A DNA stretch of 64,000 bases from Verrucomicrobiota bacterium. GTDB lineage: Bacteria > Verrucomicrobiota > Verrucomicrobiia > Verrucomicrobiales > DEV007. Under the pieces are notes generated by a model. That model was not told the DNA's origin and ran no database searches. It was given only the letters and a program-made list of their open reading frames with translations. Both the position numbers and the translations under genes were made by a program. The stretch is from the NCBI GenBank assembly GCA_030625775.1, contig DAOUQC010000001.1:123788-187787 (forward strand). The letters are read 5' to 3'. Shown here in pieces: positions 46,129 to 56,600 of this stretch (position 1 is its first letter; every line of letters starts with the position of its first letter).

Positions 46129-47888
46129 ATTTTTTTTGCCGGGGGCGTTGTTTTCCGGGATCGCGGTGCTTTGGGTTTCGGCGACCACTTGAGAATCTGT
46201 CCATCGGCGACAAGACGGGCTTTTAAATTTTCGTAGTTCAATGTTTGCACAGGCACGTTTTCATCGATGGCGAGACAGGCTGCCGTGGCCGCTGACTGAG
46301 AAGTGATCATGAAAACCGGTTCCATTCGAATGCTGCTGAAAGCGGTGTGACTAGCGGATAGCGCAAAGGTGACAAATAGGTTTTCACATTCGCTCTGCTT
46401 TGGAACGATGGCCCCATAACCAATCTGATAAGGGCCGAAACCACCGCGGCCGGTGGCGGTTTTCCCTTCACGGGTGACGACTCCGTCTTTGACGATGCGG
46501 CGGATTTCGTGGGTGTCGGTGCCGTAAGAGCCAAGCCCAATTGGCTGTGGCATGATTTTTCGACCGAAGGTGTGGTTTTCGGTCATCACCAGATCACTGA
46601 TCATCCGACGGCCTTCACGAACATAGATCTGATGAGGCCAGCCGCCGGTGTCGATGAATTCATCCTTTGGTAAACCAAAACGCTGGGTGTCGCGGCGGAC
46701 TTTTTCCGGAACGCGGGGATCGGTGGCGAGGAAGTGCAGCAAGCCTCGATGGTAATTTTCGATTTCTTTCGAAAGCTCCGCTCGTTTCGCGTAGCTGGCT
46801 TCTGGCCATCCCCAATTAGCACCCGGCAGATTGCCGCCGAATGTTGCCGTGTTGAAATCCCATTTTTGATTCGGCAGGAGATCGTGCTTGCTGAACCATC
46901 GCAAATCCATGTCGTCTCCCAAGGCCTGGCAAGCCTTGATGAAGCGAGCGACCAATTCGTAATTGCGAGGGTTGTAATCGGGTGGAGCTTTGATCGGCAA
47001 GCGATCTTTCGCGGTGGTCAGGCAGAGCCGGAAGCAATAAGCCTGTATGCCTGGTGCGGGTTCGCCCGGCTTTCCGGGTTCGCCTTTGTTGATCAATGGC
47101 AACAGACCGCTCGAGGGATCGCCTTCCACAACGTAAGGGTCGAGTGGCAAGTCGCGGTCCCATACTCCCTGGCCTCCCGGAACCCGGCCATTAGCCCCAG
47201 GTTGCTTGTGGTTGGTGCGGGGTTTGTAACTGTCTGTATAGTAGATGCCGTTATGCTGCTCACCGTATTTTGCTTTGCCTTCCCGTTGCAGCGTGTAAGT
47301 AATACCGGCCGCCGCCATCAGGTCTCCTTCGTAGGTGGTGTCGATAAACATCTTCGCCCGCAACACCCGGCCATCCTCCATTGTCAGTTCACTAATACGC
47401 CCAGTCTCTTTCTTGACAGACTTGAGCCGTGCGCTGCGAAGGACAATTACACCTGCTTCAGTGGCAATTTCATCGAACACCTTTTCGGCAACGTGGGGCT
47501 CGATCGAATAAGCTCCGCCCGTTGCCGGTCCGCCATGCCCTCTGAAAGATTGATCCCAATTTAGTTTTTTTCCATAGCTTGCGACCAGCCGGGTAAAGTA
47601 TTCACGGGCGATTCCTCCAACGCTGCGAGGATCACCGATGTCCACGGCACTCAGTCCGCCCGAAGTCATCCCACCCAAGTGTCGTCCCGGTTCGACGAGC
47701 ACCACGCGCTTGCCCATACGCGCTGCCTGAACAGCGGCAGCAACGCCTCCGGACGTACCGCCGTAGACGCACACGTCTGCTTCGAACAGGTCGATTTTCT
47801 CGACCAAGGGCTCAGCCGCACTTAAAGAGATAGCGCAGGAGAACAGTGCCATCATGAAATTGATTGAATGAATTTTCGATGTAAGCAC
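46125..47888 (-). CDS. Secreted FAD-dependent oxidoreductase (FAD_oxidored family)
   Basis: 587 residues from GTG 47888, chosen because it gives a complete signal peptide (SKIHSINFMMALFSCAISLSA) where the internal ATG 47855 does not. The dinucleotide-binding fold starts ADVCVYGGTSGGVAAAVQAAR (residues about 38-58), followed by VVLVEPGRHLGGMTSGGLSAVD and MFIDTTYEGDLMAAAGITY. It ends with AFSSIRMEPVFMITSQSAATAACLA. These are features of FAD-dependent sugar or polyol oxidoreductases common in this phylum. The stop overlaps the next ATG. Its C-terminus is Lys/Pro/Arg-rich. Confidence 0.92.
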   Translation of the reverse strand: MLTSKIHSINFMMALFSCAISLSAAEPLVEKIDLFEADVCVYGGTSGGVAAAVQAARMGKRVVLVEPGRHLGGMTSGGLSAVDIGDPRSVGGIAREYFTRLVASYGKKLNWDQSFRGHGGPATGGAYSIEPHVAEKVFDEIATEAGVIVLRSARLKSVKKETGRISELTMEDGRVLRAKMFIDTTYEGDLMAAAGITYTLQREGKAKYGEQHNGIYYTDSYKPRTNHKQPGANGRVPGGQGVWDRDLPLDPYVVEGDPSSGLLPLINKGEPGKPGEPAPGIQAYCFRLCLTTAKDRLPIKAPPDYNPRNYELVARFIKACQALGDDMDLRWFSKHDLLPNQKWDFNTATFGGNLPGANWGWPEASYAKRAELSKEIENYHRGLLHFLATDPRVPEKVRRDTQRFGLPKDEFIDTGGWPHQIYVREGRRMISDLVMTENHTFGRKIMPQPIGLGSYGTDTHEIRRIVKDGVVTREGKTATGRGGFGPYQIGYGAIVPKQSECENLFVTFALSASHTAFSSIRMEPVFMITSQSAATAACLAIDENVPVQTLNYENLKARLVADGQILKWSPKPKAPRSRKTTPPAKKI

Positions 47889-48114
47889 TGTGCTTTTTTT
47901 GTGAATGATGGATTTTGAAGGAGCGCCCTTGTGAGAAGCACTTGGAAAGCTTCATGCAACATGGGGTTTGACTCTACAAACAAAGCTTAATCCGGCCGTT
48001 CTGGGAATCAGAATATTCTTTCATTTTGCATCAATCTGCCTTTCCCTCATGAAGGCGTCAGGTGACTTGCCATAAGTGGAGGGTGTAAAAAGTACAGGAT
48101 TTTCAGGTTTTTCG

Positions 48115-49587
48115 ATGAAACGATTAGGATTATTGCGGTTGGGTTGTTTGGCAGCGTTTGGTTTGAACGTGGTGCCTGGCGATTTGGTTGCGGATGATTC
48201 TTCGCGAACATACGATAAACTTGGCATTCTGATGGATGTGTCACCGGAGATGGGATTTCTCGTTCCTCAGGTGCGCAAAGAGGTGAGGTTGCTGAATGAA
48301 GCGCTCATTGCAGCGAAGCATGATCCGGTCGCTTATCGTGAAGTTACTGGATTTGCGGTCGCTCCAAGAGGCAGCTTGAGAATACCTGCCAGCCGGAATG
48401 CGGTGCATTCTTTGGAGGCTTTGATCAAGGATGATGGAGTAGATGGAATTTTGTGGATCACCAGTCTGCGGGGAGAAGAGACGGGTTATGAAAAGGCTGA
48501 AATGGATAAGATATTTTCCGGGGCGAAGGCTGATTCAGAGGGCGAGGAGGAAAAAGATGTTGAGATAAAAACGCCGCAATTAATTCTGCATCAAATTTGG
48601 CAGGATCAGGCACGCTCGGGGTTTCGTGATGTGGGTAAGGAGGATGATTTAGATCATTTGCTGGATGAAGGTTTGATGAGGGAATGGATAGAAGTGATAA
48701 AAAACAGCGAGGGTTATCTTATGCGGTCCTGGTGGATGCCTGATTTCGAATCAGCTTCGATTTTCGCTTTCCCCTGGCGTGTTACACACGGTAATCTTCT
48801 TCGTAAGTTGAATATTGGCGAGGCGGCTCAGCAATATCAAGATACCTGGACGAGTCGTTTGCGGATGCGTTATGGTCTGGAATTTGCTCATCTCAGGGAG
48901 ATCTGGCCGAGGACGGTCATAGGTCGGGCATGGTGTGAGGAGACGACAATTGTGCCGCGTTTGAAATCAGATGCGGTGCCGCTGAGATGGGAAGGCGTTT
49001 ACGAAAAACTCAGGGCACGGGATTCGATCGAAGAAGATCTAGCTATGATCAAAGCTGACAGGCTGGGGGTGCTGTTTGGACTCGGTTATGTGAAGCGCGA
49101 TTTGTCGGCAGCGAAGACGGGGCTGAAACGTCGGGTGAATGCAAAACAGCGCTACATGGAAGAATTGATGCAGATAGGAAATGAAGTAAAAGATCATATG
49201 GAGGCAAATAAGAAAATTGATGATCGAGTGTACGCGCTTGAGTATCTGGAAGTGAACAGCGGAAAGCAGGCGAAGAATACAGATGAATTTTACGCCCGGC
49301 GCATGGCAAAAATGATTCGCAACGAAGGTGTCGATGCGATTTATTTTTTCACTAACGGTTATACCGGTTCGGGATACTACGGAGAATTCAGGGTGAACGA
49401 AGAGTTGATCACGCACGCGATTCGCGAAGCTGGGGTTCGGCTATATGTGCGAGTTCCTTTCGAGTTTGGAGTGGTGCCTTTAAAATTACAGAAATTGGCT
49501 ATCGCATCCGGAGGTGGGGTGTTTTTTGGTAAAAGCAGCGACCCTGATTTTGATATAAGCAGGCCCAAGGGGGCATGGCCGGAATAG
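48115..49587 (+). CDS. Exported protein, possible degenerate VWA-like domain
   Basis: 490 residues from ATG 48115, with AGG 8 bp upstream. The signal peptide is LRLGCLAAFGLNVVPGDLVA. The mature N-terminus YDKLGILMDVSPEMGFLVPQVRKEV resembles the start of a von Willebrand factor A domain with DxSxx. The C-terminal part AIYFFTNGYTGSGYYGEF and VRLYVRVPFEFG fits an alpha/beta VWA-type fold. The central region is acidic and helical (EEEKDVEIKT). No metal-site motif is complete. I do not recognise a specific family; the VWA link is a guess from a few segments. It is followed by another exported protein 164 bp downstream. Confidence 0.7.
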   Translation: MKRLGLLRLGCLAAFGLNVVPGDLVADDSSRTYDKLGILMDVSPEMGFLVPQVRKEVRLLNEALIAAKHDPVAYREVTGFAVAPRGSLRIPASRNAVHSLEALIKDDGVDGILWITSLRGEETGYEKAEMDKIFSGAKADSEGEEEKDVEIKTPQLILHQIWQDQARSGFRDVGKEDDLDHLLDEGLMREWIEVIKNSEGYLMRSWWMPDFESASIFAFPWRVTHGNLLRKLNIGEAAQQYQDTWTSRLRMRYGLEFAHLREIWPRTVIGRAWCEETTIVPRLKSDAVPLRWEGVYEKLRARDSIEEDLAMIKADRLGVLFGLGYVKRDLSAAKTGLKRRVNAKQRYMEELMQIGNEVKDHMEANKKIDDRVYALEYLEVNSGKQAKNTDEFYARRMAKMIRNEGVDAIYFFTNGYTGSGYYGEFRVNEELITHAIREAGVRLYVRVPFEFGVVPLKLQKLAIASGGGVFFGKSSDPDFDISRPKGAWPE

Positions 49588-49751
49588 TTAGTAATTTGGG
49601 ACGAGAAGTTTGTTAGGGATACAAGGAGTCACTCCGCTTTGTAAGCTGGTGAATCAGGGTTCGATAAAGCTTGTGCCGGCTTGCAGGCTTCTATTATAAC
49701 TGTGTGAAGTTACAGGTAAACTGAAGAGGGGTGTTAATCGGACAGAAAAAG

Positions 49752-52304
49752 ATGAAGACGAAGGAGAGAGGATATAGGGGTTGGCTTTTTGTTGGAGTGG
49801 AAAAGTGGGTGCTGGTGATATTGGTCGCAGTTGGAATTCCGGTCAAGGCGCAGGATAAGGAGCTTGCGAAAGCTAGGGAGAATGAAGAAGCGGAAGTGGT
49901 AAAAGCCTGGCCGCAGGAGATCAAAACGGAAAAGGGGGCGATTGTTATTTATCAACCTCAGGTCGAGTCGTTTGATGGCAATAGCTTGTCGGCTCGTTCG
50001 GCTGTTTCGGTAGAATTGACAGAGGTAAAGGAAGGTGAAAAAAAAGAGCCGGTATTCGGGGTGATCTGGATGGCCGCTAAGGTGGAAACGGATAGGGAAG
50101 AAAGGGTGGTGTACATTCGCTCCTTGAGTATTCCCCGGGTTCGCTTTGCTGGTTCGACTCCGGAACAGGAAGCGAAGCTTGCTGCCATCATCGAGGCGGA
50201 GGTGCCGAAGTGGAACCATGAAATTTCTCTGGATCGGGTGCTGGCCAGTCTGGCTTTGGTGGAAGATGAGAAAAAGGAAGCGGCTAATTTGGATATGGCT
50301 CCACCAAAGATTATTTATTCCAAAGAGCCAGCGGTGTTGGTGACGATTGATGGTGAACCGCAACTGAATATCATGGAGGACTCGACGGATTTAATGAGGG
50401 TAATCAATACGCCCTTTTTGATCGTGTTCGATACGACCTTGAAGAAGTATTCTCTCTATGCGGGCAAGGATGCCTGGTATTCCGCAGCCTCTTTAGAAGC
50501 GGGATGGTCGATCGATGCGGGGGTGCCAAAAAAGGTGGCCGACCTGGCCCCGGATGAATCCGATATGGAACTCTCTGAGTCGGACGAGGGAAGTAAGGGG
50601 ACGGTACCGAAGCTTTACGTGGTGACAGAACCAACGGAACTGATTTACACCGATGGAGAGCCTGCCTTCACGCCAATATCCGGAACAGGCATTATGTTTG
50701 TCGGCAACAGTGACAGCAATCTATTCATGGATATGAGCAAGCGCACTTATTACGTTTTGTTGTCAGGGCGTTGGTTCAACAGCCAAAATTTAAACGGTCC
50801 GTGGAAGTATGTGGCTTCAGACAAATTGCCTGCTGATTTCAAAAGAATCCCGGAAGATTCTGATGTCGGAGATGTGCGCGCGTTTGTTTACGGTACGGAG
50901 GAAGCGGCGGAGGCGGTTCTGGATGCGCAGATTCCCCAGACAGCAAAGGTGAATCGGGGAGAGGTGAAAGTGGAGATAATCTACGATGGCGATCCGGAGT
51001 TTGCTGCTATTCCGGGAACAGAACTTCAGTATGCGGTGAATACGGGAAGTCAGGTATTGATGGAGGGGGAGCGTTATTTTGCTTGTGATGCAGGGGTCTG
51101 GTATGTGTCGCCATCCCCATTAGGCCCTTGGCAGGTGGCGGAAGAGCGGCCGGAAGGCGTGGATGATATCCCGCCCGAGTCGCCGCTGTATAACGTCAAG
51201 TATGTTTATATTTACGATTCGACTCCTGAGTATGTGTATGTCGGTTATACGCCTGGTTATACCGGATGTTATGTTTATGGCGGAGCATTGGTTTATGGAA
51301 CGGGTTATCGGTATCGCCCCTGGTGGCGTCGTGGGATCTATTTTGGCCGGCCTGTGACTTATGGCTATGCGGTGCGCTGGAACCGTTGGTCGTCGGGCTG
51401 GAGCTACGGAGTGGTTTACAGCAACGGCAGATTCACTTTTGGCATGGGCTATGGGAGATGGGGGAGATGGCATGGAGGGGTGTGGGGAGCTGGTTTCTAT
51501 AACGGATACTGGCGTGGACATTCGCGTGGTTTTTATCGAGGTTTGCATCGCGGCTACTATCAGGGGTATCGCGCTTCCCAACTCGATCGACTGGCTGCGG
51601 CTCGTCCGGGACAACCGAGGCGATATCCGGGAGCTGATCTTTACCGCAATTATCAACGTCCGGGTGTGGCGCCTTATCGCAAGAGTGTGCGTCCGGTGAC
51701 CAAACCGGGACAGTTGCCAACTCGACCTGGAGTCAAACCCGGGGCCAGGCCATCGAAGCCGATCGCCAAACCTGGATCGCCGACGATAAAACCGGCGATT
51801 CCGGGCAAGCCATCACAGCCGATCGCGAAGCCGGGTGTGCCATCAACGAGACCGGCGGTGCCAGCGGTGCCATCGACTCGTCCGGCAAATCCTTCTCCCT
51901 CGATTGCTCTGGATCGTGCCAACAATGTTTATGCGGACAAATCAGGCAATGTTTATCAAAGACTGCCAAATGGATCTTGGAATCACCTTGCTAATGGACG
52001 ACCTGCTCCTGTGACTCGACCGGTTACGACGCGGCCCACTGTGCCGACGACCCGACCGACGGCTCCCACAACGAGACCGGTCACAACACGACCGACAGTG
52101 CCTACGACCAGACCAGTCTCAACTCGTCCGACTACTCGACCATCGACAACGATCAGTCCCTCGACTCGTAGCAGTTTAAATAGAAACTACCAATCCCGTC
52201 AGACCGGGACATCACGAACCATGCAATCCAGCCGTTCTCGAAGCAGCGTGAGTCGTTCCAGAAGCTCAAGCAGAAGCCGGGGTGGTGGGGGGCGGCGGAG
52301 ATAG
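49752..52304 (+). CDS. Large exported protein with three internal repeats and a Pro/Thr/Arg-rich tail
   Basis: 850 residues from ATG 49752; GTG 49731 is an alternative. A signal peptide precedes a domain with three copies of a roughly 80-100-residue motif. They begin with TIDGEPQLN (about residue 197), IYTDGEPAF (297) and IIYDGDPEF (408), and end with aromatic blocks such as GRWFNSQNLNGPW and GVWYVSPSPLGPW. A Gly/Tyr/Trp-rich region (YVGYTPGYTGCYVYGG and many GY/RG pairs) follows. The last ~200 residues are low complexity: TRPTVPTTRP-type repeats and a Ser/Arg/Gly tail. Proteins with this repeat have been annotated elsewhere as carbohydrate-binding. The tail may interact with the cell wall. 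The function is unknown. Confidence 0.75.
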   Translation: MKTKERGYRGWLFVGVEKWVLVILVAVGIPVKAQDKELAKARENEEAEVVKAWPQEIKTEKGAIVIYQPQVESFDGNSLSARSAVSVELTEVKEGEKKEPVFGVIWMAAKVETDREERVVYIRSLSIPRVRFAGSTPEQEAKLAAIIEAEVPKWNHEISLDRVLASLALVEDEKKEAANLDMAPPKIIYSKEPAVLVTIDGEPQLNIMEDSTDLMRVINTPFLIVFDTTLKKYSLYAGKDAWYSAASLEAGWSIDAGVPKKVADLAPDESDMELSESDEGSKGTVPKLYVVTEPTELIYTDGEPAFTPISGTGIMFVGNSDSNLFMDMSKRTYYVLLSGRWFNSQNLNGPWKYVASDKLPADFKRIPEDSDVGDVRAFVYGTEEAAEAVLDAQIPQTAKVNRGEVKVEIIYDGDPEFAAIPGTELQYAVNTGSQVLMEGERYFACDAGVWYVSPSPLGPWQVAEERPEGVDDIPPESPLYNVKYVYIYDSTPEYVYVGYTPGYTGCYVYGGALVYGTGYRYRPWWRRGIYFGRPVTYGYAVRWNRWSSGWSYGVVYSNGRFTFGMGYGRWGRWHGGVWGAGFYNGYWRGHSRGFYRGLHRGYYQGYRASQLDRLAAARPGQPRRYPGADLYRNYQRPGVAPYRKSVRPVTKPGQLPTRPGVKPGARPSKPIAKPGSPTIKPAIPGKPSQPIAKPGVPSTRPAVPAVPSTRPANPSPSIALDRANNVYADKSGNVYQRLPNGSWNHLANGRPAPVTRPVTTRPTVPTTRPTAPTTRPVTTRPTVPTTRPVSTRPTTRPSTTISPSTRSSLNRNYQSRQTGTSRTMQSSRSRSSVSRSRSSSRSRGGGGRRR

Positions 52305-52334
52305 TTCGGCAAGATTGCTAAAATGATTAACAGG

Positions 52335-52416
52335 TTTGTAGGACAAATTTTTATATTTGTCAGTGTGATGTAAACATCGCCTCTCAAATGACAGAACTGG
52401 AGTTCTGTCCTACAAA
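52335..52416. repeat. Palindromic intergenic element with 11 bp terminal inverted repeats
   Basis: Outer ends TTTGTAGGACA (52335-52345) and TGTCCTACAAA (52406-52416) are perfect inverted repeats 60 bp apart. Next to and overlapping the right end is a perfect palindrome GACAGAACT-GG-AGTTCTGTC (52390-52409). The same plan (GTAG/CTAC ends, inner CTGG(A/G)AG palindrome near the right end) occurs at 14356. It lies 54 bp before the start of the regulator gene. Confidence 0.65.
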
Positions 52417-52469
52417 TACGCAACAAAATAAAAATGTTGCGAATCTGTTTCATTATGTTGTATTAATGG

Positions 52470-53555
52470 ATGCCGAATGAAATCAGAGCTCGTGGCGCTG
52501 CTGCGGAGATTGAAAAATACCTCAGAGGGGTTGCGGCTGGCGGGGAGTGGCCCGAAGGCGACGCTTTACCGACGACCCGGGCTCTGGGGGAAAAATTCGG
52601 TGTGGCCAATACCACGGCTTCGCGTGTTTTTCATCGTTTGGAACTTGAGGGGCTGGTGTGGAAACAAGATAACGGGCGTTATTTCCTCGAATCCTCACGT
52701 CAATTATTGCATCGCCCCAAGCCGATTGCTTGCCTGACCCGGGAACTGGAACGCTGGAGTGGAGTTTATCGGGCGATTATGGCTGGCGTGAGTGCCTACA
52801 CAGCGGAGCGTCAGACCGCTCTATTACTGTGGAGAAGTGAATCCCTGGTCAGTCACATTGATGTGAATCTTCCTCCCGACTATGGTTCTCTGGAACAGCA
52901 GGCAACATCATTGGATGATTTTGAAAGGTGTTACGGTGAAACTCACGGTGGAGTTTTGATTGATGATGTTTGGAGTGATAAAGCTCTCGCTCAACATCCG
53001 GTTTTATTAAAAAATGCAGCAGTCTTGTACCGGGAGACGGATTTGCCCGGGGTGGGAAATGTGTGCATCGACACCGAGGCGGGCAGTTTGTTGGCATTGA
53101 CTCATTTACTGGCGCGCGGGTACGAGGAGCTCTGGATTGCGCGTCCCTTTCGAGGCGATGCCGCGATGGATGCGCTGGTTGCGGATGTTGCAGCGCTTGC
53201 TGAAAAAACAGGCACCGGCAGTCTGGTCTATCATATCAAGGAAGCGGGCACACCTGAAGAGAGGACGGCATTGATCAGTGAAGCCAATAGCTCATCAAGC
53301 AGAGTGGGCGTGTTCTGTCCAGAAGACAATGTTTCCAAATCCCTTTACCGGGAATTGATTTCCCAGGGCGTGGATTGCCCGGGCAAGGTCGGTTTGATGT
53401 CAGGCATGGGTACCTCGGTGTTGGAGGATGAAAACATCAGCACGCTTTTTTATGACTTTCGCGAAATGGGGATTCGGGCGGCGGAGATGATCTGTTCCAA
53501 AGAGTCGGGACAAATCAAATTGCGGCCTGATCTGCTCGTAAAAATAACGACCTGA
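52470..53555 (+). CDS. GntR-type winged-helix regulator with periplasmic-binding-protein-like sensor
   Basis: 361 residues. The N-terminal ~75 residues form a GntR winged helix: EIEKYLRGVAAGGEWPEGDALPTTRALGEKFGVANTTASRVFHRLELEGLVWKQDNGRYFL. The rest resembles a LacI/PBP-like ligand domain: AIMAGVSAYTAERQTALLLW, GGVLIDDVW, VCIDTEAGSLLALTHLLARGY and EDENISTLFYDFREMGIRAAEMI. This GntR-plus-LacI-sensor combination (as in AraR-type regulators) is frequent for sugar-responsive repressors in verrucomicrobia. It precedes the large beta-propeller gene by 45 bp on the same strand and may regulate it. Confidence 0.85.
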   Translation: MPNEIRARGAAAEIEKYLRGVAAGGEWPEGDALPTTRALGEKFGVANTTASRVFHRLELEGLVWKQDNGRYFLESSRQLLHRPKPIACLTRELERWSGVYRAIMAGVSAYTAERQTALLLWRSESLVSHIDVNLPPDYGSLEQQATSLDDFERCYGETHGGVLIDDVWSDKALAQHPVLLKNAAVLYRETDLPGVGNVCIDTEAGSLLALTHLLARGYEELWIARPFRGDAAMDALVADVAALAEKTGTGSLVYHIKEAGTPEERTALISEANSSSSRVGVFCPEDNVSKSLYRELISQGVDCPGKVGLMSGMGTSVLEDENISTLFYDFREMGIRAAEMICSKESGQIKLRPDLLVKITT

Positions 53556-53600
53556 TTGCTTTAGAAAATGTTTCTGAAAATAAAAACGAAACTATTAACC

Positions 53601-56600
53601 ATGAAAACACCAACCCTCCATCCAAACAAAGGTGTCTCCAGTTTCGTGCTGGCGACTGTTGCCACACTTCTAATGTCGACTGGCTCAGTCTGGCCAGCTC
53701 CCAAGTCACTTGGTGTGGCTCCCAAAAAAGATGTGCGTCTTACCTTCAACAAAAAGGAGAAACCTGCGCTTGATCCAGCTTTGGCAAAGTATGGAATGTA
53801 TGAAAAAACGGCAGCGAGGCCGGAAGTAACGGCTTCTGTCGACACCGGCCTTCCGCTCCAGTTGAATCCGGGGGATCGCATCGCATTCATAGGCAACACT
53901 CTTTTGGATCGTGCCCGGGATTTTGGTTATTTCGAAACTCTCTTGCAGCAGAGTTTTCCCGAACACAAACTCATCGTTCGCAATCTTGCCTGGGCAGGGG
54001 ACTCGCTGGAATCCCAGCCGCGCCCTCTCAATCTCGCTGATGTGGAACAGCACCTGACTTACGAAAAAATCAATGTCATCATCGCGGCTTTTGGGTTCAA
54101 CGAATCTTTCGCCGGCGTGGAAGCGCTACCGCAGTTTCGTCGTCGACTGGTGGATTCCTTGAAAAAACTCAAGACTAGTAGCTTCAACGGCAAGAACGGA
54201 CCACGCATTGTTTTGCTGTCACCGATCGCCAACGAAGATATCAAGCGAGTGGCTGCGGGCACGATGAACAACGAACAGTTGGCGGCTTACACCGCGGTGA
54301 TGAAAGAAGTGGCAGCTGAGCAAAAAGTAGGTTTTGCCAATGTGTTTGAAGCTACGAAAGCCGCGATGGAATCACCGGGTGACGACCTGACGGTCAATGG
54401 GATTCACCTGAGCAAGGAAGGTTATAAACTGTTTGGCGGCACTGCTTATCGTCAAATTTTTGGGAAAAAAGCGCCTGACCTTAACGAAGCTTTGCGTCTG
54501 GAAGTGTTGGAGAAAAACAAGCAGTTCTTTCGACGTTACCGTCCGGTGAATACCTACTACTACACTGGCAAACGCAGTGAAGAACACGGTTACAACGACT
54601 TCCTGCCGGCGATGCGTAATTTCGACCTGATGGTTTCAAATCGCTACAAGCGCATCTGGGATCTCGCCCAGGGTAAGTCTGTGCAGGCGAAAATTGACGA
54701 CTCGAATCTTTCTCCCCTCAAAGATGTATGGGAAGCGCGCGGAACCAACCCATGGTTGAGTGCCGAGGACGAAAAAAAGGCTTTCATCATGGACCCCCGC
54801 TTTGACGTGAATCTTTTTGCAGGCGAGGAAGAGTTCCCGGATATTGCCAATCCGATCAGCATCCGCTGGGATTCCAAGGGGCGGCTGTGGGTGAGTTGTT
54901 CGACTTCTTATCCGCAGATTTTCCCGGGAGAGGAGCCGCATGATAAGCTGGTGATTCTCGAAGACACCGACGGCGACGGCAAGGCAGACAAATCGTCGGT
55001 CTTTTCAGATGATCTTTACCAGCCGCTTTCTTTCGAGTTTGGGAACGGTGGGGTTTACGTCTCCCAGCAACCCAATCTTGTTTTTATCAAGGACACCGAT
55101 GGAGATGGCAAAGCGGATCACAAGCAAATTGTCCTGACCGGTCTTGGCACTGAAGATTCCCATCACGCTCTGCACGATTTTGCCTGGACTCCGGATGGAG
55201 ATCTCATCTTTCGTGAGTCGATTTTTCATCACTCACAAGTCGAGACGCCTTACGGCCCGGTACGTCAGCAGAACAGCGGATGGTTTCGTTACGATCCGAA
55301 AACCGAACGGTTAATTTCATTTGGAACCTACTCCAGCACCAATCCCTGGGGAGTGACCTTTGACGAATGGGGGCAGCATGTGGCCAGTCATCCCATTTTT
55401 GCATCGGCCTTCCATGCGCTCGATCCTTTTTATCCGGAACAGCATCCCAAGCCGATAGGACTTCAAGGTTACTCGGGAACCTGTGGTCACGATTTTGTCG
55501 ACTTCAAAACCTTTCCCAAGGACATGCAGGGAGGTTTTGTCAAAGCGCGATACAAACCAACCAACCGCATCGAGTTCCTTGAATGGAAAGAGGGTGAGTT
55601 TGGGTATGAGGAAAAATATGTCAGTGACATTTTGTTTTCGTCCGATCTGAGTTTCATTCCCGTTGATCTTCGTTTTGGTCCGAGAGGGGCGCTCTATGTT
55701 TGTGACTGGTACAATCCGATCAAGAGTCACAATCAGTATTCGATGCGGGACTCCCGCCGGGATCGTAAGTCAGGACGTATCTGGCGCATCACCGCGAAAG
55801 GCAGTCAGCCGGTCGATCCGCCTGTCATAGCGGATGCGAGCATCACAGAACTTTTGGATAACCTGAAACTTCCCGAGTATCGTTATCGTTACTGGTCTCG
55901 CCGCGAACTGCGTGACCGTAATCCAGATCAGGTCAAAAAAGCTCTGGATCAGTGGGTGAGTGGACTTGATTCGTCCGATCCGCGTCATCGTCATAACCAG
56001 ATGGAGGCGATCTGGATGTATCGCGGCATCGGTCGCGTGAATACAAAGTTACTGGCCGATTTGTTGGCCTGTGATGATCACAACGCACGCGCGGCAGCCA
56101 CACGCCAGCTGCGTTATTGGAATTCCAACGTAAAAAACTCCGAGGTTTTGCTCAAGGAGGCTGCCAATGATGATAGCTCGATTGTTCGTTTGGAAGCAGC
56201 CATCGCCGCTACCTATATCGGTAGCGAAGGAGCTCTGCTGGCAATGTTGGACACCTTGAAGCACCCGCATGGAGGTCACCTGAGTTATGCCATACGCACA
56301 TCACTCGGTTCGGCTCCCTTGAAAAAATATTGGGGGGATAATGAGGAATTTAAAGTGGATCATCCAGAGATTGCTGACTTTTACGCCAAATTTGAGCTTG
56401 GTCAAAAAGGCAAAGCACGCAAAAAGAATAGCAAAGAAGAGGACGCCTTTGATGCACAGAAAGATCTTAAAAAAGTGACCATTTCGATCGTCAAGGAACG
56501 CTTGCTCTATTCATTGAAAAGCTTTGAGGTAAAACCTGGTCAGGCGGTTCGTATTGATTTTGTGAACCCTGATGCAACCCCGCACAATCTGGTTATAGTC

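Noticed and set aside
46734-47564. 276-codon plus-strand frame
   Set aside because: Antisense to the FAD-dependent oxidoreductase and without protein-like features.
49625-49635. GGAGT-C-ACTCC palindrome before the repeat-rich protein gene
   Set aside because: Only five base pairs with a one-base loop; it lacks the CTAC ends of the two structured elements, so I did not group it with them.
51120-51656. 178-codon minus-strand frame opposite the repeat-rich exported protein
   Set aside because: Low-complexity DNA in the Gly/Arg/Tyr region keeps antisense frames open; Ser/Thr/Ile/Pro composition reflects that bias.
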